A DNA stretch of 64,000 nucleotides from contig JACKOB010000007.1 in assembly GCA_024234575.1 (NCBI GenBank), forward strand, positions 128,466 through 192,465, in the 5' to 3' direction. The notes beneath the pieces were generated by a model. It was not told the origin of the DNA and did no database searches. It saw only the letters and a program-made list of their open reading frames with translations. This DNA is from Hahellaceae bacterium (lineage in GTDB: Bacteria > Pseudomonadota > Gammaproteobacteria > Pseudomonadales > Oleiphilaceae). Within the stretch, counting starts at the first letter, position 1. Every line of letters begins with the position of its first letter. Shown one piece after another: positions 27,449 through 36,672 of the stretch. A program made the translations under genes and the position numbers.

Positions 27449-30253
27449 ATGATAAGTTCATGCCCGGGAAAGGCTAGCCCAAGTAATAAAAAAAATATGC
27501 TGTTTAAAACCATGAAACTTATGATCATCCCCACTTTTATCACTGCCCTGTCTGCTTGCAGTGGTCAAAAGACCGATCTTGAATACCTTGAATCCGCGAA
27601 GAAATATGCCGCGCAGGGAGATTACAAATCACACGTAATCGAGCTAAAAAATGCACTGCAACAGAACCCGCAAAATGCAGATGCCCGTTATTTACTGGCT
27701 GTGGCTTACCTGTCAGAACAACAAGGGGCCGCAGCGCAGAAAGAACTTGAAAGAGCTATCGAATACGGCATGGCAAGCAGTGATCTTACTGATGAACTCG
27801 CCCTCGCTTATTATTATCAGTATAAGTTTGATGATCTTTTGCTAAATACAATTGACCATCAAAACCTTAGTGCAGAAGATCAAGCCAAAGTTCTATTTTA
27901 TCGTGGCATGGCCAATATAAGTTTAAATCGATCATCTGATGCAGAAGCAGATTTTGATGCATCAAATAAGCTCGGTAAAACACCATATGGAACGTTGTCC
28001 CAAGCTTATCAACTCGCCTTAAACAATGATTTTTCCCAGGCACACGCGCTGGTAAAAGAGCTGATTACAAAAGATGCAAAGTTTGCAGAGGCACAGATTC
28101 TTGCCAGTAAAATTTCAGCTGGCAACAAAGACATCGAAGCGGCGATAAAATACCTGCAAAATGCGATAGAACTCGAACCAAACCGGCTGCAGTTATATGT
28201 CGATATTGCGAAGTTACAGGCCGCGGCGAAGAAATATGACGATGCTGAAAAAAACATCGATATTGTGTTAAGAAATGCAAAATCACACTTACCATCCAAT
28301 TTATTAAAGGCTTCACTGCGAATGCAGGCCAAAGATTGGGAAGGGGCAAAAAAACACGCCGAACAAGCGCTTACTGTTAGCGAGATTAATACACAAGCAA
28401 AGTTAATCTCTGGGATGGCTAATTTTTACTTGAACAATTGGGAGCTAACGCGTGAGCGTCTTCGCTCCGTAGCGGCAACGTTACCCACCGATCATATCGC
28501 CAGACGGATGCTTGCCTATTCGGAGTTCAAGCTTGGCTACGCGCAAAATGCAGATGATATCCTTGCATCACTAGGCGATTTATCAGTGAAAGACAATCAA
28601 CTTCTCGCTGGTTTTGGCACAGAGCTGGCAAGAAAAGGAAAATATGACGAAGCTGTCACCATGTTTGAAAAAGCATCAGCACTCACGCCTGACGATTCCG
28701 ACACTTTAACACGCTTAGGTATTCTAAAACTGCAGCAAGAGGATTTGACAGGAATAGAGAACTTGCAGCACGCACTAGAACAAGATGCAAGCGCTATATG
28801 GGCACGCGTAGCGTTGGCCAAACAGTATGTAAAGCAAGGCGATACAGAAAAGGCACTGCAAATCGCGAATGAACTGATTGCGACAGATCCTACGAAATCC
28901 GAAGGCTATTTACTGGCCGCCGAGATTTACGGCGCGACAGGAAATCTTGCTAATGCAGAGGCGATACTTAAAAAGGGGCTGGAAAGCAACAAAAACGAAA
29001 CAAGCCTCTATTTTAGTTTGTTTAAAGTGAAAGTCGCGCAAAAGGACTTTACAGCAGCTGAAAACTATAACGCTGAAATTCTTAAAATTGAGCCAACAAA
29101 TGAAAGGGCTTTACTCAATCTGTATCGGTTAAATAAACAGTCTGGAAATACAGAAGTTGCTATTTTGAAGATTGAAAATGCCGTAAAAGAAAATCCGGAC
29201 AGGGATTCTCTAAAGCTATTAAATGGCCTGGTTTTATTTGACAGCGGAAAAGACGAGCCTGCGATCGATCAGCTCACAAAAATACAACCAGGCACTGTCG
29301 CATTTGGTAAAGCGCAAAACCTGATGACCACAGCTCTTGCGCGCAAGGGACAATATGACAAAGCACTACCCTATGCGGTGCAATGGGCATCTGCAACACC
29401 TGAGCAGTATCAGTCTCATCAGGCTCTTGCTGACCTACATTTAAAACTCAACGACAAAAAGAGTGCTCTCGCCGCAGTTCAACAGGGCCTTGTTGCCTTA
29501 CCAGCTAATAAAGAACTCATGCTTCGTGAAATACAGTTGTTGTTAGCATCTGAAAAAGATGAACAAGCACGGGCAAAAATTGCCAAATATACTGCCAGCC
29601 ATGGTCAATCAGCAGAACTTGAGTATATTCGTGGAAACAATGCCGCTGCCAAAGGTAACTACAAAGAAGCTCTGCTGCACTACCAAACACTGCATCAACT
29701 GAAACCTAGCAGTCAATCAGTTATCGTTATTGCTGAGCTTTATGGCAAACTTGGACAAAAAGATAAAGCGATTGCCGAGTTAAAGAAATGGCTCGAAACG
29801 CATAAAAATGATCAACCTGTTGGTTTGTACCTGGCAAATATTAATCTGAGCGGTGATAAATCTCAGGCCATTAGCCAATACCAAACTCTGGTTGCGAGTA
29901 ACCCGAATAATGTTGTTGCGCTTAATAACCTGGCGTGGGCTCTTGGCGAGCAAGGCAGTGTCACAGATGCCTTAAAATATGCTGAACAAGCCTATACCCT
30001 CAGTCCTAAGGTTGCACCGGTTATTGATACATATGGGTACCTGCTATTGCTATCCGGAAATATACCGGAAGCGCTCGCCAAGTTGCAGATGGCGCACGAC
30101 ATGCAGCCCAATGAGCCATCAATCTCCTATCATTACGCGCTTGCTTTGAAAGAGTCTGGAGATGTTGAGCAGGCCAAACAGATTCTAACTGCCCTCGGTT
30201 CGTTAGATTTTCCAGAAAAAGAAAAAGCTACGGCACTACTGAAAGCGCTATAG
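27449..30253 (+). CDS. prsT: PrsT, exosortase/PEP-CTERM-system TPR lipoprotein
   Basis: 934 residues. A lipoprotein signal (LMIIPTFITALSAC) places a lipobox cysteine near 37. The rest is a long array of about 20 tetratricopeptide repeats, beginning ESAKKYAAQGDYKSHVIELK and ending near DVEQAKQILTAL. Length and arrangement match the PrsT family of exosortase systems. The distal ATG at 27449 is supported by TGGAGT 6 bases upstream, although the lipoprotein signal starts later. It probably scaffolds envelope or EPS-export components in the periplasm. A terminator follows. Confidence 0.92.
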   Translation: MISSCPGKASPSNKKNMLFKTMKLMIIPTFITALSACSGQKTDLEYLESAKKYAAQGDYKSHVIELKNALQQNPQNADARYLLAVAYLSEQQGAAAQKELERAIEYGMASSDLTDELALAYYYQYKFDDLLLNTIDHQNLSAEDQAKVLFYRGMANISLNRSSDAEADFDASNKLGKTPYGTLSQAYQLALNNDFSQAHALVKELITKDAKFAEAQILASKISAGNKDIEAAIKYLQNAIELEPNRLQLYVDIAKLQAAAKKYDDAEKNIDIVLRNAKSHLPSNLLKASLRMQAKDWEGAKKHAEQALTVSEINTQAKLISGMANFYLNNWELTRERLRSVAATLPTDHIARRMLAYSEFKLGYAQNADDILASLGDLSVKDNQLLAGFGTELARKGKYDEAVTMFEKASALTPDDSDTLTRLGILKLQQEDLTGIENLQHALEQDASAIWARVALAKQYVKQGDTEKALQIANELIATDPTKSEGYLLAAEIYGATGNLANAEAILKKGLESNKNETSLYFSLFKVKVAQKDFTAAENYNAEILKIEPTNERALLNLYRLNKQSGNTEVAILKIENAVKENPDRDSLKLLNGLVLFDSGKDEPAIDQLTKIQPGTVAFGKAQNLMTTALARKGQYDKALPYAVQWASATPEQYQSHQALADLHLKLNDKKSALAAVQQGLVALPANKELMLREIQLLLASEKDEQARAKIAKYTASHGQSAELEYIRGNNAAAKGNYKEALLHYQTLHQLKPSSQSVIVIAELYGKLGQKDKAIAELKKWLETHKNDQPVGLYLANINLSGDKSQAISQYQTLVASNPNNVVALNNLAWALGEQGSVTDALKYAEQAYTLSPKVAPVIDTYGYLLLLSGNIPEALAKLQMAHDMQPNEPSISYHYALALKESGDVEQAKQILTALGSLDFPEKEKATALLKAL

Positions 30254-30261
30254 GTCCTAAC

Positions 30262-30301
30262 ACGAGGATAAGTGCATTCGGCGCCTATCCTCGTTGTTTT
30301 T
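30262..30301 (+). terminator. Rho-independent terminator after prsT
   Basis: ACGAGGATA (30262-30270) pairs with TATCCTCGT (30286-30294), followed by TGTTTTT. Confidence 0.85.
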
Positions 30302-30387
30302 CGGGTAAGCAGCGCATCCTTCCTCTAAGAGTTTTTTGCTGGCTATACTATTGAGCAACGCCTCACACCTACTTAAAAGGACTTCTT

Positions 30388-32658
30388 ATGTTAACCACAG
30401 GGCAGATTTCAAAAATCTTAGTAGATAAAAGCCTGTTTTTTTTTCTGGCCAGCCTTGCTTTAATCGCGGCGTTGGTAACTGGTGCAGGAAACTTATATTT
30501 CGAAAGTGACTATAAAATCTTCTTTGACAAGAATAACCCGCAGCTTTTAGAACAGGATGAAATAGAGGACACCTACACAAAGTCCGATAATATTACGCTT
30601 GTTGTCTCTACCAGTGCGAAAGATCTGTTTAATGAAAAAGACCTCAGTACCCTGCTTGATATAACCGATCACGCTTGGACACTACCTTACTCCATCCGCG
30701 TAGACTCCTTAACTAACTTCCAAAATACCTATGCAGAAGGCGACGATTTAGTCGTCGAAAACCTTGTGCCAGATACTCTCAGCAATATCGATTTGGATCA
30801 GTTAAAAAAAACGGCACTATCGCAAATTGAACTCGTAGATTTCGTTCTTTCAGCGGATGCAAAAACCACCTCGATTACAATTTTATTGCAATTACCTGAC
30901 GATAAATTCGAAAAGGATGCGGCCACCTATAAGGCGATTTCCGCTGCAAGAGAGCTGATATCGAAAGTAGAAAGTGAACGTCCTGAACTCAAACTATTTC
31001 TACTTGGCCAAACCACCGTCAATGTTACCTTTAATGAGCTCTCCCAGAGAGATAGCGGGCTTTGGTTTCCCATTATGTTTCTGATCATGGCGGTGCTGTT
31101 GATTGTCCTGTTACGATCTGTTTCAGGTATGTTTTGTACTCTCGTTATTATCGCCACCAGTGTTGCCTCTACACTTGGTACCATGGGCTGGTTTGGCTTA
31201 CCGTTAAATCAAATTACTGCAGCATTACCTGTCATTATTCTAACGCTAGCCGTTTGCGATTGTGTGCATATTTTAAATAACTACTATTTTCACCTGGCCG
31301 ACAACCAAGATAAGGCGACAGCACTCTCAAATTCCCTTACAACAAACTTCCAGCCTGTGTTTCTTACAAGTTTTACAACGGTCATCGGATTTTTAAGTAT
31401 GAACTTTAGTGATACGCCACCGCTGAGGGATTTGGGTAACTGGGCAGCCGTTGGCGTTACATTTGCCTATATATTTAGTCTAACGGTACTCCCTTTTATT
31501 GCCTTAAAGCTTCCAGCGAAAGGCCGCAAACAAGCGCATAGCGATTGGAGTGATAGATATACTCATTGGCTACTTTCAAATAAAAAATCTTTGCTGATCG
31601 GGTTTGTTTTAGTTGTCGTAGGCTTGCTATCTCAAATTCCAAAAAATGAACTTAACGACAATACAATAGGCTATTTCAAACAAAGTGTGCCCTTTCGCCA
31701 AGCAGCCGATTTTATGCAAGAAAACCTAACCGGGTTTGATATGTTTAGCTACTCGCTAACTTGCAATGAAACAAATTGCGTCAACGACCCTGCTTTTTTA
31801 AACAACGTACAAACTTTTGTTGATTGGTTAGAAAAGCAGCCCGAAATAGTGCATGTGGTCAGTTACACAGACATCATCAAGCGTCTCAATCGAAATATGC
31901 ATAACGGTGACGAAAAATTTTACACTATCCCGGATACCCGTGAACTGGCCGCGCAATATCAGCTTCTCTATGAGCTATCTCTACCTTTTGGCCTTGATTT
32001 AAACAACATCGTAAACGTCGACAAATCCGCATTAAAGATATCAGCCATTATTAAAGGGCAAAAAGCGCAGCAATTATTAGAAATTGAAGACCGCGCCGGC
32101 GCCTGGTTGCAAGCCAATCATCCTGATTTACATTCTCATGGCACCGGTATTTCCATTATGTTTGCTCATCTAGGCCAACGAAATATTTATAGTATGATCT
32201 CAGGCTCCCTCATCGCGTTGGTTCTAGTGACTTTGACGTTGATGATCGCTTTACGCTCAGTTAAATATGGCCTAATTAGCCTTATTCCCAATTCATTGCC
32301 AGCTGCAGCCGCTTTTGGTGTTTGGGGGATGTTAATGTCAGAGGTAAACGTCGCTGTTGCTGTTGTTTTCTCCTTCACGCTTGGGATTATCGTTGATGAC
32401 ACTGTTCACTTTTTAACCAAGTACCTCCGGGGGATAAACGAGTTAGGTAAGAACTCCCTGGAATCCGTGTCTTATGCACTGTCTGTAGTTGGTAAATCAA
32501 TTGTTATTACAACCGTTGTACTTGCAGCGGGTTTTTCGGTGCTTGCGTTGTCAGACTTTAACGTTAATGCCTACATGGGCGCGATGGTCGCGTTGACTAT
32601 TGTTATAGCTCTCGTGCTTGATTTGGTGTTGCTGCCATTAATCTTAATGAAACGATAA
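30388..32658 (+). CDS. RND/MMPL-family permease
   Basis: 756 residues with the two-fold RND layout: a membrane helix near 15-35, a large periplasmic loop, five helices (about 220-365), a helix near 400, a second loop, and five helices to the end. The motif VCDCVHILNNYYFH in the first half and IIVDDTVHFLTKYLRG in the second are the conserved TM4-region sequences with proton-relay aspartates. No membrane-fusion partner is adjacent, which points to the MMPL/HpnN-like lipid-exporting class more than to drug efflux. It might export the lipid or acylated product of neighbouring genes. AAAAGGA precedes the ATG. Confidence 0.87.
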   Translation: MLTTGQISKILVDKSLFFFLASLALIAALVTGAGNLYFESDYKIFFDKNNPQLLEQDEIEDTYTKSDNITLVVSTSAKDLFNEKDLSTLLDITDHAWTLPYSIRVDSLTNFQNTYAEGDDLVVENLVPDTLSNIDLDQLKKTALSQIELVDFVLSADAKTTSITILLQLPDDKFEKDAATYKAISAARELISKVESERPELKLFLLGQTTVNVTFNELSQRDSGLWFPIMFLIMAVLLIVLLRSVSGMFCTLVIIATSVASTLGTMGWFGLPLNQITAALPVIILTLAVCDCVHILNNYYFHLADNQDKATALSNSLTTNFQPVFLTSFTTVIGFLSMNFSDTPPLRDLGNWAAVGVTFAYIFSLTVLPFIALKLPAKGRKQAHSDWSDRYTHWLLSNKKSLLIGFVLVVVGLLSQIPKNELNDNTIGYFKQSVPFRQAADFMQENLTGFDMFSYSLTCNETNCVNDPAFLNNVQTFVDWLEKQPEIVHVVSYTDIIKRLNRNMHNGDEKFYTIPDTRELAAQYQLLYELSLPFGLDLNNIVNVDKSALKISAIIKGQKAQQLLEIEDRAGAWLQANHPDLHSHGTGISIMFAHLGQRNIYSMISGSLIALVLVTLTLMIALRSVKYGLISLIPNSLPAAAAFGVWGMLMSEVNVAVAVVFSFTLGIIVDDTVHFLTKYLRGINELGKNSLESVSYALSVVGKSIVITTVVLAAGFSVLALSDFNVNAYMGAMVALTIVIALVLDLVLLPLILMKR

Positions 32659-32716
32659 CTATAAAATGAACTGATTTATTTAAAAGCTAAGATTTGCAGA
32701 CACGTTTTCACCATAA

Positions 32717-32911
32717 TTTACATGATATTTTCTAACGTTAATGGATAAAAAATAAATATCGCTGCTGTTCCTTATACTATCGTAGTAAAACTATTGCTGA
32801 GTATCGAGGCACTAGTAGATTATGTCGAATTATTTTACATGATGCACTATTGGTTGTTTTCTGCATTGTACAAATAAACAAATAAATATATATATATCAA
32901 TAACATGTAAA
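32717..32911 (+). promoter_or_regulatory. Possible activator sites upstream of the PEP-CTERM promoter
   Basis: TTTACATGAT occurs twice as a direct repeat (32717-32726 and 32834-32843), and CATGTAAA, its inverted form, at 32904-32911. They lie about 209, 92 and 22 bases upstream of the -24 box. PrsR is the obvious candidate binder, by position only. The 32659-32998 spacer otherwise is AT-rich with no gene. Confidence 0.35.
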
Positions 32912-32925
32912 TGTTTGTGTTTTAT

Positions 32926-32941
32926 TGGCACACTACTTGCC
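32926..32941 (+). promoter_or_regulatory. Sigma-54 promoter (-24/-12)
   Basis: TGGCACACTACTTGCC matches the consensus TGGCAC-N5-TTGC with exact GG-N10-GC spacing. It lies 58 bases before the ATG of the PEP-CTERM gene. With the sigma-54 activator PrsR encoded 12 kb upstream, this is very likely a PrsR target. Confidence 0.85.
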
Positions 32942-32998
32942 TAACCAAAGACACCTAGTAACTAGATGATACAAATAAAACAACCCGAGGTTTTGAAA

Positions 32999-33946
32999 AT
33001 GAAAATTAAGAATTTGTTATTGACAAGTGCGGTGGTGGCCGCTTCTGCCGCAGCTAACGCATCTCCTATATATATTGATTTGGGTGCTGGCAAGGATTTT
33101 AATGGCGATGGTGATGGACAAACTGGCGTTTTTCAGCAGCTTGGCTATACCGGAACATTGGCTACCTCAATTTACGCATTAGACGTAACTGACCCTTCCA
33201 ATCCACAGTTGGCTGGTACGGTTGTTGATACCAATATTCAGTCAGTGATGGATGCGTATGGGTTCGGCGCTATCGCAGGTACTGCAAACCCAGTTGGCGG
33301 AACTAACGGAACGCCACTTAAATTCCAATACCCTGCTTTCCCAGCACAGAATGGATTTAACGCGTTGAACCCATTGTGCAACCCTGAGGGCTTTAGCTGC
33401 TCCGATGACACTGAAAGATATGGTGATGACTGGATTTTGAGTTACGAGTATGTGCTTGAGGGTACTGTATCAGTAACAGATATCTCATTCACAAGCGGTT
33501 ACTTCAACGTTTTCTATCACGACAGCACTGGTGTTTCATTTGAACAGGTGGCAAAGATCAGCGTAACTGGTTCACAGTTGCTGCCAGCCAACTTGAATAT
33601 TATGGGTGAAGTTACTTTCGATTTCGATGGTGACGGCATTGATAATGACGCATCAGCGTTCGCGAAAAACTTTATGCATGATGCAACTACTGGTACATCG
33701 TTTTACGATATCTGGACAACTGGTGGCGATAGCGCTATTAGCTTCCTGATCGATACTAACGTAAACCCACCAATTCCTAATCCAGCATCTTTGGTTGTTA
33801 CTACCGATGGAGCCGGTGGTATTTACGGTATTCGTCAGTCTACATTAGATGGCAGTGCTGAATTTAACGTCCCAGAGCCAAGTTCAATCGCTCTGTTGGG
33901 CTTAGGTCTGTTGGGCTTAGGTGCTACTGCTAGAAGAAAAGCGTAA
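32999..33946 (+). CDS. PEP-CTERM sorting-domain protein
   Basis: 315 residues from the ATG at 32999 (CGAGG upstream; the frame continues 11 codons 5' without signal character). A signal peptide (LLLTSAVVAASAAANA) leads to a secreted body rich in Asp, Gly and Asn, including a calcium-loop-like DFDGDGIDND near 205. The C-terminal tripartite sorting signal is VPEPSSIALLGLGLLGLG followed by ARRKA: PEP motif, membrane helix, basic tail. An XrtA-type exosortase would cleave at PEP and anchor or release it with the exopolysaccharide. Function of the body is unknown. Flanked by its own promoter and terminator, it is monocistronic. Confidence 0.92.
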   Translation: MKIKNLLLTSAVVAASAAANASPIYIDLGAGKDFNGDGDGQTGVFQQLGYTGTLATSIYALDVTDPSNPQLAGTVVDTNIQSVMDAYGFGAIAGTANPVGGTNGTPLKFQYPAFPAQNGFNALNPLCNPEGFSCSDDTERYGDDWILSYEYVLEGTVSVTDISFTSGYFNVFYHDSTGVSFEQVAKISVTGSQLLPANLNIMGEVTFDFDGDGIDNDASAFAKNFMHDATTGTSFYDIWTTGGDSAISFLIDTNVNPPIPNPASLVVTTDGAGGIYGIRQSTLDGSAEFNVPEPSSIALLGLGLLGLGATARRKA

Positions 33947-33964
33947 GTTTTTCTGACACACTAA

Positions 33965-33989
33965 AAAGGAGCCTTTTGGCTCCTTTTTT
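33965..33989 (+). terminator. Rho-independent terminator
   Basis: AAAGGAGCC (33965-33973) pairs with GGCTCCTTT (33978-33986) around loop TTTT, with T's to 33989. It ends the PEP-CTERM gene; on the other strand it could also serve the ThiF gene. Confidence 0.92.
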
Positions 33990-34008
33990 ATTGCCCTACT
34001 AAAATCAG

Positions 34009-34860
34009 TTACAGCAATATTTTCTTCGCAATATTAAACGCAATTTTCTGCAATGGGTTCGAATTACCACCTGGGCGCCAAGTCTTGCTCATTTTATTAC
34101 GGTATGCATCAAAATGAAGGCCGTGTGGTGCGTAAATTACGTCTCCTCTGCCCAATAATATTTTTAATGCATTTGTACCTGCAATACCGGCACACAGATC
34201 AACTGCCATATGCGTGGATGGCCCTTTACGCGCCTTAAAATCGGCACGTGAAGCATCAACCAGATAGCTGCGCTGAAGCATGGATGGCGACAAGCCTATC
34301 AAAAATCGAATTAATTGCTCTTCTTCTGTATAGCCTTCAAGCTGGAAGTATTCATCAAATGTCATCTTGCCAGGAATAAAGGCGAGAAATGCGCACCCCA
34401 TGCCTAAAGGCGCAGCGGTTATCGCAGGTATACCTTTCTCGTGACATTTTCTAAAAGCCAGTTTGCGCGCATCTAAGGCGAAAAAGTCCAAGCTATCTAC
34501 ATATAGATCAACGCCTTCAAAAAAAGCGTCAATGTTACTTTCATTTACACCTTCAGGGTAAGTGTCAATTTTTGATTCGGGGTTTATATCCAATACTTTC
34601 TGCTTCATCACATCCAGCTTTTTTTGGCCTACAGTACTCATCAGCGCCCCTTCCTGCCGATTAAAGTTGTGGACCTCAAAGATATCAAAGTCAGAGATAG
34701 AAAAAGCAGTCACCCCAAGTCTGGTCAGTGTAACCAGGTGTGCCCCGCCAACCCCCCCTAAGCCAGCTATGGCCACTTTCTTTCCCGCAAGCTGCGCTTG
34801 CTCAGCCTCCGTTACCCAGCCAATATTCCGTGAAACTGCGTCGTTATAACAGTAGGCCAC
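34009..34860 (-). CDS. ThiF-family E1-like adenylyltransferase, copy 1
   Basis: 283 residues with GTG start (GGGAG upstream). The nucleotide loop GLGGVGGAHLVTLTRLGV (about 33-50), the D-x-D and N-x-N-R-Q segment FDIFEVHNFNRQEGA, and ALDARKLAFRKCHEKGIPAITAAPLGMG match ThiF/MoeB/E1-like proteins. No zinc CxxC pairs and no conventional catalytic cysteine position are obvious. ThiF proteins adenylate the C-terminus of ubiquitin-like or peptide substrates; no such substrate gene is recognised nearby. It is divergent from a truncated acyltransferase and paralogous to the gene at 35416, so the pair belongs to a duplicated module. Confidence 0.88.
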   Translation of the reverse strand: MAYCYNDAVSRNIGWVTEAEQAQLAGKKVAIAGLGGVGGAHLVTLTRLGVTAFSISDFDIFEVHNFNRQEGALMSTVGQKKLDVMKQKVLDINPESKIDTYPEGVNESNIDAFFEGVDLYVDSLDFFALDARKLAFRKCHEKGIPAITAAPLGMGCAFLAFIPGKMTFDEYFQLEGYTEEEQLIRFLIGLSPSMLQRSYLVDASRADFKARKGPSTHMAVDLCAGIAGTNALKILLGRGDVIYAPHGLHFDAYRNKMSKTWRPGGNSNPLQKIAFNIAKKILL

Positions 34861-35037
34861 TTTGCACTCCCAGAATTCTTGAAAAACAGTATTAAGATCA
34901 CATTCGTATGTGAGTCAACGTAAAACTTTTAAATTACCAACTATACTAACCTTATAGCAGCTAAGGGCATTTTTGCCTCTATTTGAAGATCAGAAGCTCA
35001 AACTAACATCTTTCGATTTTAAGAAGAGAATAAAAAT

Positions 35038-35265
35038 ATGAGTTTACTTAAATCCCTCTCTCAAAATAAATACGTGGGGAAATTAATAGGGGGTTTTGTT
35101 TCAAATAGAGTCAATAAAGAAGTTGAAACCATTACAACGCATTTTGATCGATTTCTAGAACCTATCATAGCCATTAACCAAGATGATGTGGAGTCAGTAT
35201 ATAAAATTCGACACAGCGTTTATTGCGACGAATTGAAATTTGAGGCCCCTAAACAAAGTGGCATG
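35038..35265 (+). repeat. 228-bp duplicated block (copy 1)
   Basis: About 91% identical by hand count to 36445-36672. The similarity covers the first 76 codons of the acyltransferase and does not clearly extend into the upstream or downstream spacers. Confidence 0.85.
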
Positions 35266-35289
35266 AATATAACCTGTAAAAATATATGA
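35038..35289 (+). pseudogene. Truncated exosortase-associated acyltransferase (copy 1)
   Basis: 83 codons whose first 76 match the N-terminus of the full gene at 36445, with four amino-acid changes. After SGM the frame runs into unrelated codons (NITCKNI) and a stop. The full-length relative has about 280 residues, so most of the acyltransferase domain is missing. It keeps an ATG and a fair upstream AAGAAGAG, and could still be translated. By hand, about 21 of 228 bases differ, mostly at third positions, so the copy evolved under protein-level constraint before truncation. Confidence 0.85.
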
Positions 35290-35415
35290 CACTATCACCC
35301 TTCTGAAAATAGCCTACTTTCTATAAGTATTAGGCAGTAAGTCTAACCACTGTGAAATGGATAAGCTTCGACCCTTCCTTGCTAACGGTATACTTCACTT
35401 GTAACTGCTAATGAA

Positions 35416-36276
35416 CTATTCCATTTCCAGCAATTTTTTTACCCTCCAAAACATATATTTCTGCAACGGATTTCTATTCCCCCAAGGTCTATAGGTTTTT
35501 ATCAGCCTATTTCGATAAGCATCAAAATGTACTCCTCTGGGCACACAGACAATCTCTCCCCTATTCAGCAGCAGCTTTAACACATTTGTGCACAGCACAC
35601 CCGCAGCCAATGATATCCCCATACAAGTAGAAGGTGCCTTCTGCGTTAAAAAGTTTACCGATGATCTGTCTACCAAATAGTGCCGCTGCTGAACCGACGG
35701 AGAAACACCTATAACAAATTTAATGATCTGATCTTCTTTAGATAGACCGTCTAAACAAAAATATTCCTCAAAAGTCATTCCGCCTGGCATAAAGATCAAA
35801 AAGGCCGTTCCCATCCCCATTGGGGCTGCCGTGATGGCAGGAATACCTTTTTCGTAGCAACGCCGAAAAACCTTTCTTCTTATGTCAATTGCAAATATAT
35901 CCAGACTATCAACATAAACATCCACTGCATCGAGAACTGCATCAAGATTTCCTTCATCAATCCCCTTGTCGAAATTCTTTACATTTGCTTCTGGATTAAT
36001 ATCCCTTAAGGTATTCAGCATAACTTCCGATTTCGGCTTACCTAATGTTGATACAAACGCCCCCGCCTGGCGATTGAAATTAGCAACATCGTAATCATCC
36101 ATATCTGAAATATTAAAATTACCAACACCTAATCGAGCCAGAACAATCGCATGATCCCCACCCACACCACCAAGACCGCCAATGGCGACTTTAGCCTGCT
36201 TTAGTTTTTGCTGCTCGTCATGAGTCACCCAGCCAATATTTCTTGAGACCGCCTTATCATATTGATAATCCGCCAT
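35416..36276 (-). CDS. ThiF-family E1-like adenylyltransferase, copy 2
   Basis: 286 residues, excellent GGGGGAG before the ATG. GLGGVGGDHAIVLARLGVGN, MDDYDVANFNRQAGA and the AIDIRRKVFRRCYEKGIPAI segment correspond one-to-one to copy 1, but the two differ at many positions, so the ThiF duplication is older than the acyltransferase copy. Both end in a NPLQK segment and a hydrophobic-basic tail. It is divergent from the intact acyltransferase (start 36445), suggesting the E1 and the acyltransferase work on one product. Confidence 0.88.
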   Translation of the reverse strand: MADYQYDKAVSRNIGWVTHDEQQKLKQAKVAIGGLGGVGGDHAIVLARLGVGNFNISDMDDYDVANFNRQAGAFVSTLGKPKSEVMLNTLRDINPEANVKNFDKGIDEGNLDAVLDAVDVYVDSLDIFAIDIRRKVFRRCYEKGIPAITAAPMGMGTAFLIFMPGGMTFEEYFCLDGLSKEDQIIKFVIGVSPSVQQRHYLVDRSSVNFLTQKAPSTCMGISLAAGVLCTNVLKLLLNRGEIVCVPRGVHFDAYRNRLIKTYRPWGNRNPLQKYMFWRVKKLLEME

Positions 36277-36444
36277 TTCTCCCCCTTTACACCCCTTAAT
36301 GAAAACATATTTTCAGTATAGCCATTATATGGCATTTAAATTTATTGAATCGCAACTATAATTTAAATGTGCTTGGCTCTTAGCATGACACCTTTTCCAC
36401 AGAATCACCCCCTGTAGCTATCAAGCTTGGAGTACATAATTGAC

Positions 36445-36672
36445 ATGAGTATTTTAAAATCCCTCTCTCAAAATAAATACGTTGGGAAATTAATAGGGGG
36501 CTTTGTTTCAAATAGAGTCAATAAAGAAGTTGAAACCATCACAACACATTTCGATCGATTTCTAGAGCCTATCATTGCCCGCAACCAAGACGATGTGGAA
36601 TCGGTATATAAAATTCGACACAGCGTTTATTGCGAAGAATTGAAATTTGAGGCTCCTAAGCCAAGTGGCATG
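36445..36672 (+). repeat. 228-bp duplicated block (copy 2)
   Basis: Intact source copy of the block at 35038-35265. Confidence 0.85.

Noticed and set aside
30322..30360. GG-N10-GA pattern before the RND permease as a sigma-54 promoter
   Set aside because: The -12 lacks GC, so it fails the invariant positions.
34040..34075. GGGTTCGAATTACC, resembling a tRNA T-loop
   Set aside because: It is inside the coding sequence of the ThiF gene and no acceptor or anticodon stems fit.
34009..36276. MoeB/ThiF role in molybdopterin or thiamine synthesis, given modABC nearby
   Set aside because: No moaD/thiS-type substrate or zinc cysteine pairs, and the genes lie with exosortase-associated acyltransferases 20 kb from modABC.
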